Source: Pimelobacter simplex
GTDB taxonomy: Bacteria > Actinomycetota > Actinomycetes > Propionibacteriales > Nocardioidaceae
Reading direction: 5' to 3'
Assembly (NCBI RefSeq): GCF_024662235.1
Contig: NZ_CP096276.1
Span: 4,340,001 to 4,404,000, forward strand
Length of the DNA stretch: 64,000 bases
The notes under the pieces were generated by a model, which was not told the origin of the DNA, searched no databases, and saw only the letters and a list, made by a program, of their open reading frames with translations. Positions 19,179-26,898 of this stretch are shown here, piece by piece. The position numbers and the translations under genes are program-made. Each line of letters starts with the position of its first letter. Position 1 is the stretch's first letter.

Positions 19179-19784
19179 TTAACCGGGTACGACGCCCAGG
19201 TGGTCGCGCAGCGCGGCCATCGAGCGGTCGAGCAGGTCCTCCAGCTCGGCGTCCTCGTCCCCCAGCCACGCCTCGTAAGCCGTCATGGCGAGCGCGAGCG
19301 AGACGTGCGCGACGAGCTGGGGACGCAGGTCTCCCGGCGCCTCGCCGGTGCGCTCGGCGACGTAGTCGGCGATGACCGCGCGCCAGTCGGCGTAGCGCAG
19401 CACCGAGTGCGCCTCGAGCTCGGGCGTGGTGAGGATCAGGCGCATCCGGTCGCGGTGGCTGGGCCGGGCGTCGCCGGGGAACCGGTTGAACGCGATGACG
19501 GCGCGGTGCACCGCCTCGTGCAGCGGCAGGTCGTGCGGCTGGGCGGCGAGCAGCTCGCGGAACCCGGCGAGGGTGAGGTCGAAGCGGCCCCAGGGGATGT
19601 CGTTCTTGGACTCGAAGTACCGGAACAGCGTGCGCCGGCCGACGCCGGTCGCCCGGGCGATGTCGTCGAGCGTGGTCGAGGCGAAGCCGCGCTCGGTGAA
19701 GAGCGTGAAGGCGGCCTGCTCGATCGCGGCGTGACTGGTCGCGACGGGGCGGCCCCGTGCGGACGTCCGCGCTGCTTCGACCAT
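19179..19784 (-). CDS. mftR: Mycofactocin system TetR-family regulator
   Basis: A 201-aa TetR-type repressor divergent from mftA, the standard position of MftR. The helix-turn-helix is FTERGFASTTLDDIARATGVGRRTLFRYFESKND at about 30-62, and the motif GRRTLFRYFESKND is typical of MftR. MftR of mycobacteria represses the mft genes and responds to long-chain acyl-CoA; the same is expected here. The ATG at 19784 is chosen over a GTG six codons upstream. No clear operator is visible in the 92-base gap to mftA. Confidence 0.87.
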   Translation of the reverse strand: MVEAARTSARGRPVATSHAAIEQAAFTLFTERGFASTTLDDIARATGVGRRTLFRYFESKNDIPWGRFDLTLAGFRELLAAQPHDLPLHEAVHRAVIAFNRFPGDARPSHRDRMRLILTTPELEAHSVLRYADWRAVIADYVAERTGEAPGDLRPQLVAHVSLALAMTAYEAWLGDEDAELEDLLDRSMAALRDHLGVVPG

Positions 19785-19876
19785 GGCGCCGCAAGTTAGC
19801 ACGGCGCGAGCCTTCCTTTTTGACCACGAGTGCCATTAGTGTGTCCGGCACCACAGGTCAACCAAGGAGGTGTGCC

Positions 19877-19966
19877 ATGAACCCCGAGAACGAGCACCAG
19901 GACGAGCTCGTCGCCGAGGACCTCATCGAGGAGGTCTCGATCGACGGCATGTGCGGCGTCTACTGA
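19877..19966 (+). CDS. mftA: Mycofactocin precursor peptide MftA
   Basis: A 29-residue peptide too short for routine gene calling but certain from sequence: it is acidic (NEHQDELVAEDLIEEVS) and ends in the invariant IDGMCGVY. MftC decarboxylates the final Tyr and crosslinks it to Val, and MftE then releases the VY dipeptide that becomes the redox cofactor. An excellent ribosome-binding site, AAGGAGGTG, sits 6 bases before the ATG. The stop overlaps the mftB start (TGATG), which couples the two. Confidence 0.97.
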   Translation: MNPENEHQDELVAEDLIEEVSIDGMCGVY

Positions 19967-20265
19967 TGGACGCCCTGCTGGGAGAGCCGTGGACGCTCTC
20001 GCCGTCGGTCGCGCTGCGCCCCGAGCCCTTCGGCGCGCTCGCCTACCACTTCGGCAACCGCAAGCTGACGTTCCTCAAGCGACCCGAGCTGGTCGCGGTG
20101 GTCCGCGGTCTCGCCGCGGCCCCCGACGTACGGACCGCCCTGGAGAACGCGGGCGTCCCGGCCTCCCAGCACGCCACCTATGCGGCCGCCCTGCGCGGGC
20201 TGGCCGCGACCGACATGATCCGCCCGCGCCCCGTCGGCGCGATCGCCGAGGAGAAGAGCGCATGA
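19966..20265 (+). CDS. mftB: Mycofactocin peptide chaperone MftB
   Basis: A 99-aa RRE-type (PqqD-like) chaperone that binds MftA and delivers it to MftC. The N-terminus LGEPWTLSPSVALRPEPFGALAYHFGNRKLTFLKRPELVAVV is the family signature. It overlaps mftA by one base at its start and mftC by four bases at its end, so mftABC are translated as a unit. Confidence 0.95.
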   Translation: MDALLGEPWTLSPSVALRPEPFGALAYHFGNRKLTFLKRPELVAVVRGLAAAPDVRTALENAGVPASQHATYAAALRGLAATDMIRPRPVGAIAEEKSA

Positions 20266-21479
20266 CCCTCGCCCCCGAGCGGCCCCAGACCGGCACCCTG
20301 GTCCAGCAGTTCGAGTACGGCCTCGACGCCCCGATCTGCCTCACCTGGGAGCTCACCTACGCCTGCAACCTGGAGTGCGCGCACTGCCTGTCGAGCAGCG
20401 GCCGGCGCGACCCGCGCGAGCTGTCCACCGAGCAGTGCAAGGCCGTCATCGACGAGCTCCAGCGGATGCAGGTCTTCTACGTCAACATCGGCGGCGGCGA
20501 GCCGACGATCCGCCCGGACTTCTGGGAGCTCCTGGAGTACGCCGTCGACCACCAGGTCGGCGTGAAGTTCTCCACCAACGGCGTCCGGATCACCCCCGAG
20601 CGCGCCCGCTTCCTGGCCAGCACCGACTACGTCGACGTGCAGATCTCCCTCGACGGCGCGACCGCCGAGGTCAACGACTACGTGCGCGGCCCGGGCTCCT
20701 ACGACACCGCCCTGCGCGCCCTGCAGAACCTGCAGGACGCCGGCTTCCAGGACGCCAAGATCAGCGTCGTCTGCACCCGCCAGAACATCGGCCAGCTCGA
20801 CGAGTTCAAGGCCCTCGCCGACCAGTACGGCGCCACCCTGCGCCTGACCCGGCTGCGCCCCAGCGGCCGCGGCGCCGACGTCTGGGACGAGCTGCACCCC
20901 CTCCCCGAGCAGCAGCGCGAGCTCTACGACTGGCTGATGGCGCACACCGCCGACGGCGAGCAGGTGCTGACCGGCGACTCGTTCTTCCACCTCGCGGCGT
21001 TCGGCGAGTCCCTGCCGGGCCTCAACCTGTGCGGCGCGGGGCGCGTGGTCTGCCTGATCGACCCGGTCGGCGACGTCTACGCCTGCCCGTTCGCGATCCA
21101 CGACAACTTCCTGGCCGGCAACCTGATCGAGGGCGGCTTCCAGCAGGTCTGGCAGACCTCGCCGCTGTTCCAGGAGCTGCGCTCCCCCCAGACCGGCGGG
21201 GCGTGCGCGAAGTGCCAGTTCTACGACTCGTGCCGCGGCGGCTGCATGGCCGCGAAGTTCTTCACCGGGCTCCCGCTCGACGGCCCCGACCCCGAGTGCG
21301 TCCAGGGGTACGGCGAGCAGGCGCTCGCCGGCGACCGGGTGATCCCGCCCGCGAGCCAGGACCACTCCAAGACCAACCCCACGCGCAACCAGCCGGTGAT
21401 GCTCACGCTGCTCACCCGCCCGCCGGTCTCCGACTGCGCGGAGAGCCCGCTCGCCGGCTTCGTCCCCGACCAGACCTGA
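20262..21479 (+). CDS. mftC: Mycofactocin radical SAM maturase MftC
   Basis: A 405-aa radical SAM enzyme that oxidatively decarboxylates and cyclises the MftA C-terminus. The [4Fe-4S]-SAM motif CNLECAHC gives C35, C39 and C42, followed by VNIGGGEPTIRPDF. A C-terminal SPASM region carries auxiliary cluster cysteines (LCGAGRVVCLID, YACPFA, CAKCQFYDSCRGGCMA). Length and gene order are normal for the family. Confidence 0.96.
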   Translation: MTLAPERPQTGTLVQQFEYGLDAPICLTWELTYACNLECAHCLSSSGRRDPRELSTEQCKAVIDELQRMQVFYVNIGGGEPTIRPDFWELLEYAVDHQVGVKFSTNGVRITPERARFLASTDYVDVQISLDGATAEVNDYVRGPGSYDTALRALQNLQDAGFQDAKISVVCTRQNIGQLDEFKALADQYGATLRLTRLRPSGRGADVWDELHPLPEQQRELYDWLMAHTADGEQVLTGDSFFHLAAFGESLPGLNLCGAGRVVCLIDPVGDVYACPFAIHDNFLAGNLIEGGFQQVWQTSPLFQELRSPQTGGACAKCQFYDSCRGGCMAAKFFTGLPLDGPDPECVQGYGEQALAGDRVIPPASQDHSKTNPTRNQPVMLTLLTRPPVSDCAESPLAGFVPDQT

Positions 21480-21492
21480 GGAATCCCGCACC

Positions 21493-22734
21493 ATGAAGAT
21501 CGAGAACCCCTGGAAGCAGAACCCCTGGTTCGAGTCCGTCGCCGTCGCCCAGGAGCGGGCGCGCAAGCACCTCCCCCAGCCCGTGTACGGCGCCCTGGTG
21601 GCCGGGTCCGAGCGCGGCCAGAGCGTGAGCGACAACCAGGCCGCGTTCGCCGAGCTCGGCCTCGCCCCGCACGTCGTGGGCCAGCTCCCCGAGCGCAGCC
21701 AGGCGACGACGGTCTTCGGCCACACCCTCGGCAGCCCGGTGATCATCAGCCCGACCGGCGTCCAGGCGGTGCACCCCGACGGCGAGGTCGCCGTGGCCCG
21801 CGCGGCCGCCGCCCGCGGCACGATCATGGGTCTGTCGAACTTCGCCTCCAAGAGCGTCGAGGAGGTCACCGCGACCGGCGCGACGACGTTCTTCCAGATG
21901 TACTGGACCGGCGAGCGCGACACGATGATCCAGCGGATGACCCGCGCCCACAACGCCGGCGCGAAGGGCCTGATCGCCACGCTGGACTGGTCGTTCTCGA
22001 TGGGACGCGACTGGGGCAGCCCCGAGATCCCCGAGAAGGTCGACCTCAAGGCGATGATCCGGCTCGCGCCCAAGGTCGCGACCAAGGGCCGCTGGATGTG
22101 GCAGTTCGGCCAGCAGTTCCGCCAGACCGGCAAGCTCCCCGACCTGACCGCGCCCAACCTGGCGCCTCCGGGCGGCGAGGCGCCGACGTTCTTCGGCGCC
22201 TACTACGAGTGGATGACCACGCCGCCGCCCTCGTGGGAGGACGTCGTGTGGATGCGCGAGACCTGGGCCCAGATCAGCGGTACGCCGTTCGTGCTCAAGG
22301 GCGTGTGCCGCGTCGACGACGCGCTGCGGGCCGTCGACGCCGGTGTCGCGGGCATCTCGGTCTCCAACCACGGCGGCAACAACCTCGACGGGACGCCGGC
22401 CGCGATCCGGATGGTCCGCCCGATCGCCGAGGCGGTCGGCGACCAGATCGACGTCGTCATGGACGGCGGCGTGCGGCGCGGCTCCGACGTGGTCAAGGCG
22501 CTCGCCCTGGGTGCCAAGGCCGTGCTCATCGGCCGCGCGTACCTGTGGGGCCTCGCGGCCAACGGCCAGGCGGGCGTCGAGAACGTCCTCGACGTGCTCT
22601 CCGGCGGCGTCGACTCCGCGCTGCGCGGGCTCGCGCTCTCCTCGACGAGCGAGCTGCGGCCCGAGCACCTGCTGATCCCCGAGGGCTTCGACCGGGCGCT
22701 CGGCGTGCCCGAGCCGGCGACCGCGAGGCCGTGA
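21493..22734 (+). CDS. mftD: Pre-mycofactocin synthase MftD (FMN-dependent)
   Basis: A 413-aa member of the alpha-hydroxy-acid oxidase family that oxidatively deaminates the VY-derived intermediate to the redox-active alpha-keto amide. The FMN fold is visible: IISPTGVQAVHPDGEVA, the active-site SNHGGNNLDG near 290 and DGGVRRGSDVVKALALGAKAVLIGR near 325. It starts 13 bases after mftC and ends 2 bases before mftE. Confidence 0.95.
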   Translation: MKIENPWKQNPWFESVAVAQERARKHLPQPVYGALVAGSERGQSVSDNQAAFAELGLAPHVVGQLPERSQATTVFGHTLGSPVIISPTGVQAVHPDGEVAVARAAAARGTIMGLSNFASKSVEEVTATGATTFFQMYWTGERDTMIQRMTRAHNAGAKGLIATLDWSFSMGRDWGSPEIPEKVDLKAMIRLAPKVATKGRWMWQFGQQFRQTGKLPDLTAPNLAPPGGEAPTFFGAYYEWMTTPPPSWEDVVWMRETWAQISGTPFVLKGVCRVDDALRAVDAGVAGISVSNHGGNNLDGTPAAIRMVRPIAEAVGDQIDVVMDGGVRRGSDVVKALALGAKAVLIGRAYLWGLAANGQAGVENVLDVLSGGVDSALRGLALSSTSELRPEHLLIPEGFDRALGVPEPATARP

Positions 22735-22736
22735 CC

Positions 22737-23417
22737 ATGGAGCGGGCGCTGGCGGCAGCCACCTCCCCCGGCCTCCCGGCCGGGGCGACGGTGCTCGTCC
22801 CGGTCGGCTCGATCGAGCAGCACGGGCCGCACCTGCCGCTCGACACCGACACGGTCATCGCGACCGCGGTGGCGACCGAGGCGGCCCGACTGCTGGCGCT
22901 GCGTGACTATGACGTGCTGGTGGCGCCGGCACTGTCGTACGGCTCCAGCGGCGAGCACCAGGACTTCGCCGGGACCAGCTCGATCGGGACCGACGTGCTG
23001 CACCAGGTCGTCGTCGAGCTCACCCGCTCGATGCGGACCTGGGCCGCGCGGGTCGTGCTCGTCAGCGCCCACGGCGGCAACCTGACCGCCCTGCGCGGCG
23101 CCGTCCGGCAGCTCGCCGACGAGGGGCACGACGTGTCCTGGGTGGCCTGCGCGACCGAGGACGTCGACCTGCACGCCGGGCGGACCGAGACCTCGCTGAT
23201 GCTGCACCTCGCGCCGTGGAACGTCCGCGTCGACCGTGCCGAGGCCGGCAACACCGGCACGATCGAGGAGCTGCTGCCCGCGATGATCGCCGGCGGCGTC
23301 AAGGCGGTCTCGCCCAACGGCGTGCTCGGCGACCCCGCGGGGGCGAGCGCCGAGGAGGGCGCCGTCGTCCTGGCCTCGATGGTCGGCGACGTGGTCCGCG
23401 CGGTGGGCGGATCCTGA
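22737..23417 (+). CDS. mftE: Mycofactocin peptidase MftE (creatininase family)
   Basis: A 226-aa metal-dependent peptidase that cuts the modified MftA to release the C-terminal dipeptide. Creatininase-family ligands are seen in VGSIEQHGPHLPLDTDT, DFAGTSSIG, SAHGGN and HAGRTETS. The stop overlaps the start of the SDR gene (TGATG). Confidence 0.94.
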   Translation: MERALAAATSPGLPAGATVLVPVGSIEQHGPHLPLDTDTVIATAVATEAARLLALRDYDVLVAPALSYGSSGEHQDFAGTSSIGTDVLHQVVVELTRSMRTWAARVVLVSAHGGNLTALRGAVRQLADEGHDVSWVACATEDVDLHAGRTETSLMLHLAPWNVRVDRAEAGNTGTIEELLPAMIAGGVKAVSPNGVLGDPAGASAEEGAVVLASMVGDVVRAVGGS

Positions 23418-24211
23418 TGGACGGCCGGGCCGGCCGGGTCGTCCTGGTCACCGGTGCCGCCCGCGGGATCGGCGCGGCGACCGTGCGCGCGCTCGTCGCG
23501 CGCGGCGACCGGGTGGTCGCGGTCGACGAGCTGCCGCTCGACGACGGTCACGACGGCCACGACGGCCACGACAGCCACGACGGCCACGACAGCCACGCGG
23601 ACCACGCCGACGTCATCGGCTGCGTCGCCGACGTCCGCGACCGGGCCGCGCTGGCCGGCGCCGTCGACCTCGCGCTCGACCGCTGGGGCCGGCTCGACGC
23701 CGCCGTCGCCGCTGCGGCGGTCGTCGCCGGTGGCCGCCCCCTGTGGGAGACCCCCGAGGCCGATCTCGACCTGCTCTGGGACGTCGACGTCAAGGGCGTG
23801 TGGAACACCGCCGCCGTCGCGGTCCCGGCGATGCTCGCCGGTCCGGACCCGTCGGGCGGCCGGTTCGTCGCGGTCGCCTCCGCGGCCGGGCACCACGGGC
23901 TGCACCACCTGGCGGCGTACAACGCGGCGAAGCACGCCGTCGTCGGCCTGACCAAGGGCCTCGCCGCCGACCTGGTCGGTACCGGCGTCACCGCGTGCGC
24001 GGTCTCCCCGGGCTCGACGCGCACACCGATGCTCGACGCGACCGCGGCGCTCTACGGCCTGTCCGACGTCGAGGAGTTCGCCGGCAACCAGCTGCTGCGG
24101 CGGCTGCTCGACCCGGCCGAGGTCGCCGCCGTGATCGCGTTCTGCTGCTCGGTGGAGGGCGCGGCGGTCAACGGCTCGGTCGTCCACGCCGACGGCGGGT
24201 TCGCGCCGTGA
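23417..24211 (+). CDS. Mycofactocin-associated short-chain dehydrogenase with a His-Asp repeat loop
   Basis: A 264-aa SDR oxidoreductase set between mftE and mftF. The NAD-binding motif TGAARGIG and catalytic residues are present (Ser in VASAAGHHG; YNAAKHA). Mycofactocin-linked SDRs hold NAD(H) tightly and pass hydride to mycofactocin, which their extra loop in the nucleotide-binding region may favour. Here that loop, directly after strand beta-2 (VVAVDELP), is a run of GHD/SHD triplets encoded by 9-base tandem repeats (about 23544-23600). The natural substrate is unknown. Overlaps neighbours on both sides. Confidence 0.9.
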   Translation: MDGRAGRVVLVTGAARGIGAATVRALVARGDRVVAVDELPLDDGHDGHDGHDSHDGHDSHADHADVIGCVADVRDRAALAGAVDLALDRWGRLDAAVAAAAVVAGGRPLWETPEADLDLLWDVDVKGVWNTAAVAVPAMLAGPDPSGGRFVAVASAAGHHGLHHLAAYNAAKHAVVGLTKGLAADLVGTGVTACAVSPGSTRTPMLDATAALYGLSDVEEFAGNQLLRRLLDPAEVAAVIAFCCSVEGAAVNGSVVHADGGFAP

Positions 24212-25584
24212 ACGACGCACTGCCCGACGGGTTCGCGGTCCGGCTGCGCGCCGACGTCGAGCGCGCGGACGGCGGCGACCTGCTCGTGGGCGGCTCCCCG
24301 CTGCGGGCGCTGCGGCTGACGCCACGCGCCCGGTCCCTGATGGACGGCGACGACCTGCTCGTGCGCGACCGCGCGAGCGGACTGGTCGCGCGGCGGCTCC
24401 TCGACGGCAACCTCGCCGATCCCGTCCTCACCGGACCGGGCCTCGACCCGGGGCTGCTCACCGTCGTCGTCCCCGTGCGCGACCGTCCCGAGCAGCTCGA
24501 CCGCGCTCTCGCCGCGGTCGCACCCCTGGCCACGATCGTCGTCGACGACGCCTCCCGCGACCCCGAGGCGGTCGCCCGGGTGGCCGCGGCGCACGGCGCG
24601 TCCGTCGTCCCGCTCGACGTCAACGTGGGCCCGGCCGGAGCCCGGAACGCCGGCCTGGCGCGGGTCCGCACCCCCTATGTCGCCTTCGTCGACTCCGACG
24701 TCACCGTCGACGCCGCCACGCTGCGCCGGCTGGCCCGGCACTTCGAGGACCCCGCCGTCACCCTCGCCGGCCCGCGGATCACCGGCCGGGCGCGGAGCGC
24801 ACGCCCCCGCTGGTTCGAGCGGTACGACGAGCAGGCCTCGTCGCTCAGCCTCGGCACCCGCGCGTGCGCGGTCCGCCCCGGAGCCGCTGTCGGCTGGCTG
24901 CCGAGCGCCTGCCTGGTCGCCCGTACCGACGCGATCCGTCCCGGCTTCGACGCCGCGATGCGCGTCGGCGAGGACGTCGACCTGGTCTGGCGCACCGTCG
25001 CCGCGGGCGGGGTGGTGCGCTACGACCCCGACGAGGTGGCCGCGCACGACGTACGGCCGGGGATGGGCGGGTGGCTCGGCCGCAAGTTCGTCTACGGCAC
25101 CGGCGGCGCGCCGCTCGCCGCCCGTCACGGCGACCGGATCGCGCCCGCCGTGCTCTCCCTGCCGATGGCCGGCGCGGCGGCGGCCCTGCTCGCGCGGCGC
25201 CGCTGGTCGGCCCCCGTGGTGGCGGCCGGACTCGCGACCGGGCTCGTCTCGGTCGAGCGCCGCCTCCCCGTGGAATCCGGACGACACCGCCTGGCGGCCG
25301 GACTGGTCGCCCGCGGCTTCGGCTGGGCGGTCCGCCAGGAGTCCGCGCTGCTGCTGCGGCACTGGTGGCCGCTGACGGTGGCCCTGGCCCTGCCGAGCCG
25401 CACCATGCGGCGCATGGTCGCGACGGCGCTCGTCGTCGACGCCGTCGTCGCGCGGGTGGAGCACCCCGGTGCGCCGTACGGGCTGGTGGCGCGGCGGCTC
25501 GACGACCTCGCCTACGGCGCGGGCCTGTGGGCCGGCGCGCTGCGGGCCCGGTCGGTCCGGGCGCTGCTGCCGCGGCGCCCGTAG
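24208..25584 (+). CDS. mftF: Mycofactocin glycosyltransferase MftF
   Basis: A 458-aa family 2 glycosyltransferase that adds the beta-1,4-glucan chain to (pre)mycofactocin. The nucleotide-sugar region shows LLTVVVPVRDRPEQLDRAL, DVNVGPAGARNAGLARV and the DxD-type motif FVDSDVTVD. The C-terminal third is hydrophobic and probably membrane associated (LSLPMAGAAAALLARR; VALALPSRTMRRMVATALV). The GTG start overlaps the SDR stop (GTGA). It is the last gene of the locus; mftG, the GMC dehydrogenase found next in many genomes, does not follow. Confidence 0.93.
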   Translation: MNDALPDGFAVRLRADVERADGGDLLVGGSPLRALRLTPRARSLMDGDDLLVRDRASGLVARRLLDGNLADPVLTGPGLDPGLLTVVVPVRDRPEQLDRALAAVAPLATIVVDDASRDPEAVARVAAAHGASVVPLDVNVGPAGARNAGLARVRTPYVAFVDSDVTVDAATLRRLARHFEDPAVTLAGPRITGRARSARPRWFERYDEQASSLSLGTRACAVRPGAAVGWLPSACLVARTDAIRPGFDAAMRVGEDVDLVWRTVAAGGVVRYDPDEVAAHDVRPGMGGWLGRKFVYGTGGAPLAARHGDRIAPAVLSLPMAGAAAALLARRRWSAPVVAAGLATGLVSVERRLPVESGRHRLAAGLVARGFGWAVRQESALLLRHWWPLTVALALPSRTMRRMVATALVVDAVVARVEHPGAPYGLVARRLDDLAYGAGLWAGALRARSVRALLPRRP

Positions 25585-25597
25585 GACTGCTCCCCAC

Positions 25598-25743
25598 CGA
25601 AGTGGGCCGGTTGCGGGCACGAAGTGGGTGAGTTGCGGACACGAAGTGGCGAAGTTGCGGGTCCGAGATGCCGTGATCGTTCGGGCCCTGCCCATCTCGC
25701 GGCCGCAACCGGCGCACTTCGTGCCCGCAACCCCCGCACTTCG
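25598..25743. repeat. Palindromically arranged 22-bp repeat array between mftF and the cupin gene
   Basis: Three direct units beginning CGAAGTGG and ending near GTTGCGG start at 25598, 25620 and 25642. A diverged fourth begins CGAGATG at 25664. The order then inverts: CATCTCG ends at 25699, and inverted units ending CACTTCG finish at 25721 and 25743. The whole can fold into a long cruciform or hairpin between convergent genes, so it could end transcription from both sides. Related to the array at 17705-17815. Confidence 0.75.
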
Positions 25744-25762
25744 GCAGGATTGCGGGCCGACC

Positions 25763-26137
25763 TCAGACGGGGAGCTCGAGCTTCTCGAGCAGGTCCGCGC
25801 GCGGCGGCACGAAGTAGTCGATGTTCACGCACGGCCCCTCGGTGGGCTCGACGTAGTGCTCCGCGCCTCGGGGGACGAGCAGGAACGAGCCCGGCCGCAT
25901 CTCGTGGGCGACCCCGGCGACGTGGTAGTTGCAGCGGCCCGAGGCGATGAACACCAGCTGGTCGAAGTCCTCGTGGGAGTGGGGGTTGAGCGTCATCCCC
26001 ACCTCGAGCTCGTGGTGGGCGATGAGGACCTCGTCGGTCGCGAAGATCCGGCGGCGTACGCCGGGACGGATCTCGCGCTGGGGCAGGTCGTCCCAGTTGA
26101 CGACCTTGCCGAAGAGCGAGGGGTTGAGCGCGGTCAT
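25763..26137 (-). CDS. Cupin domain protein
   Basis: A 124-aa single-domain cupin. The conserved barrel motif LNPHSHEDFDQLVFIASGRCNYHV (about 50-73) supplies His and Glu/Asp metal ligands, and GSFLLVPRGAEHYVEP is the second motif. Such proteins may be small dioxygenases, isomerases or regulators; none can be chosen here. It is the last gene of a four-gene minus-strand operon (FAH-family enzyme, amidohydrolase, HpaI-type aldolase, cupin) and overlaps the aldolase by ATGA, so it probably acts on a ring-cleavage intermediate. Confidence 0.8.
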   Translation of the reverse strand: MTALNPSLFGKVVNWDDLPQREIRPGVRRRIFATDEVLIAHHELEVGMTLNPHSHEDFDQLVFIASGRCNYHVAGVAHEMRPGSFLLVPRGAEHYVEPTEGPCVNIDYFVPPRADLLEKLELPV

Positions 26138-26898
26138 GCGTCCTCCTGGGGAGTGACGGCCCGGAGGCCGTGGGCGAGCAGCTGCAGGTCCGAGCTGACG
26201 ACGACGTACGACGCGGCGTCGAGCCCGAGCCGGGAGACCTCGGCGAGCGCGGGCACCCAGCCGCCGAAGGCGACGCCGGCCTCGTCGGCGGCGGCGCGGA
26301 CGGCGTCGACCGCGGCGGCCAGGGCGTCCGGCGCGGGCAGGCGGAGGCTGACGGCGAGGTCGGTGGTGCCGACGAAGGCGACGTCGAGGCCGCGGACGAC
26401 GTCAGCCAGGGGCTCGGCGACCGGGGTCTCGATCTGGCCGACAAGCAGCGGCGGGTCGGCGTCCTCCATGCGGAGGAACTCCGCGAGCGGGACCGCCCCG
26501 AAGGCCGCCGCGCGGTTGGCGAGGCTGACCGAGCGGGTGCCGACCGGCGCGAACCGGCAGCACTCCTGGAGCCGCTCCCGCTCGGCGACGGACTGGAGCG
26601 TCGAGAGCTGGAGGCCGGCGGCGCCGTTCTCCAGCAGGCGGGCGACGAGCGGGGCGTCGACCACCGGCAGCCGCACCAGTGCGGGAAGCCCGCAGAGGGC
26701 GGCGTGCCGGACCAGGCCGATCGCGTCCCGCTCGGTGAGCGTGGAGTGCTCCAGGTCGACCACGACGAGGTCGAGCCCGGAGCGCGCGGCCAGCTCGACG
26801 ACGTCCGGGGTGGGGAGCTTGACGAAGGTGCCGGTCAGCCGGCCCTCCCCCGCCAGTCCCTCCCGGACCCGTCGCCGGAGCTGGTGCACGGTGCTCAC
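26134..26898 (-). CDS. HpcH/HpaI-type aldolase/citrate lyase family protein
   Basis: A 254-aa class II pyruvate-type aldolase. The family pattern is clear: DLVVVDLEHSTLTERDA near 45, QIETPVAEPL (metal-binding Glu) near 150 and VAFVGTTDLAVSLRLP (metal-binding Asp) near 170. These enzymes split 4-hydroxy-2-oxo acids into pyruvate or a related oxoacid and an aldehyde, the last step of meta-cleavage pathways. The GTG start overlaps the amidohydrolase stop. The exact substrate is unknown. Confidence 0.85.
   Translation of the reverse strand: MSTVHQLRRRVREGLAGEGRLTGTFVKLPTPDVVELAARSGLDLVVVDLEHSTLTERDAIGLVRHAALCGLPALVRLPVVDAPLVARLLENGAAGLQLSTLQSVAERERLQECCRFAPVGTRSVSLANRAAAFGAVPLAEFLRMEDADPPLLVGQIETPVAEPLADVVRGLDVAFVGTTDLAVSLRLPAPDALAAAVDAVRAAADEAGVAFGGWVPALAEVSRLGLDAASYVVVSSDLQLLAHGLRAVTPQEDA

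Noticed and set aside
19803..19876. MftR operator or promoter in the mftR-mftA gap
   Set aside because: A TTGACC box is present but without a matching -10 at 16-18 bases, and no convincing palindrome was found.
25598..25743. CRISPR array
   Set aside because: Units are contiguous 22-mers without spacers, diverge from each other and invert midway; no cas genes.
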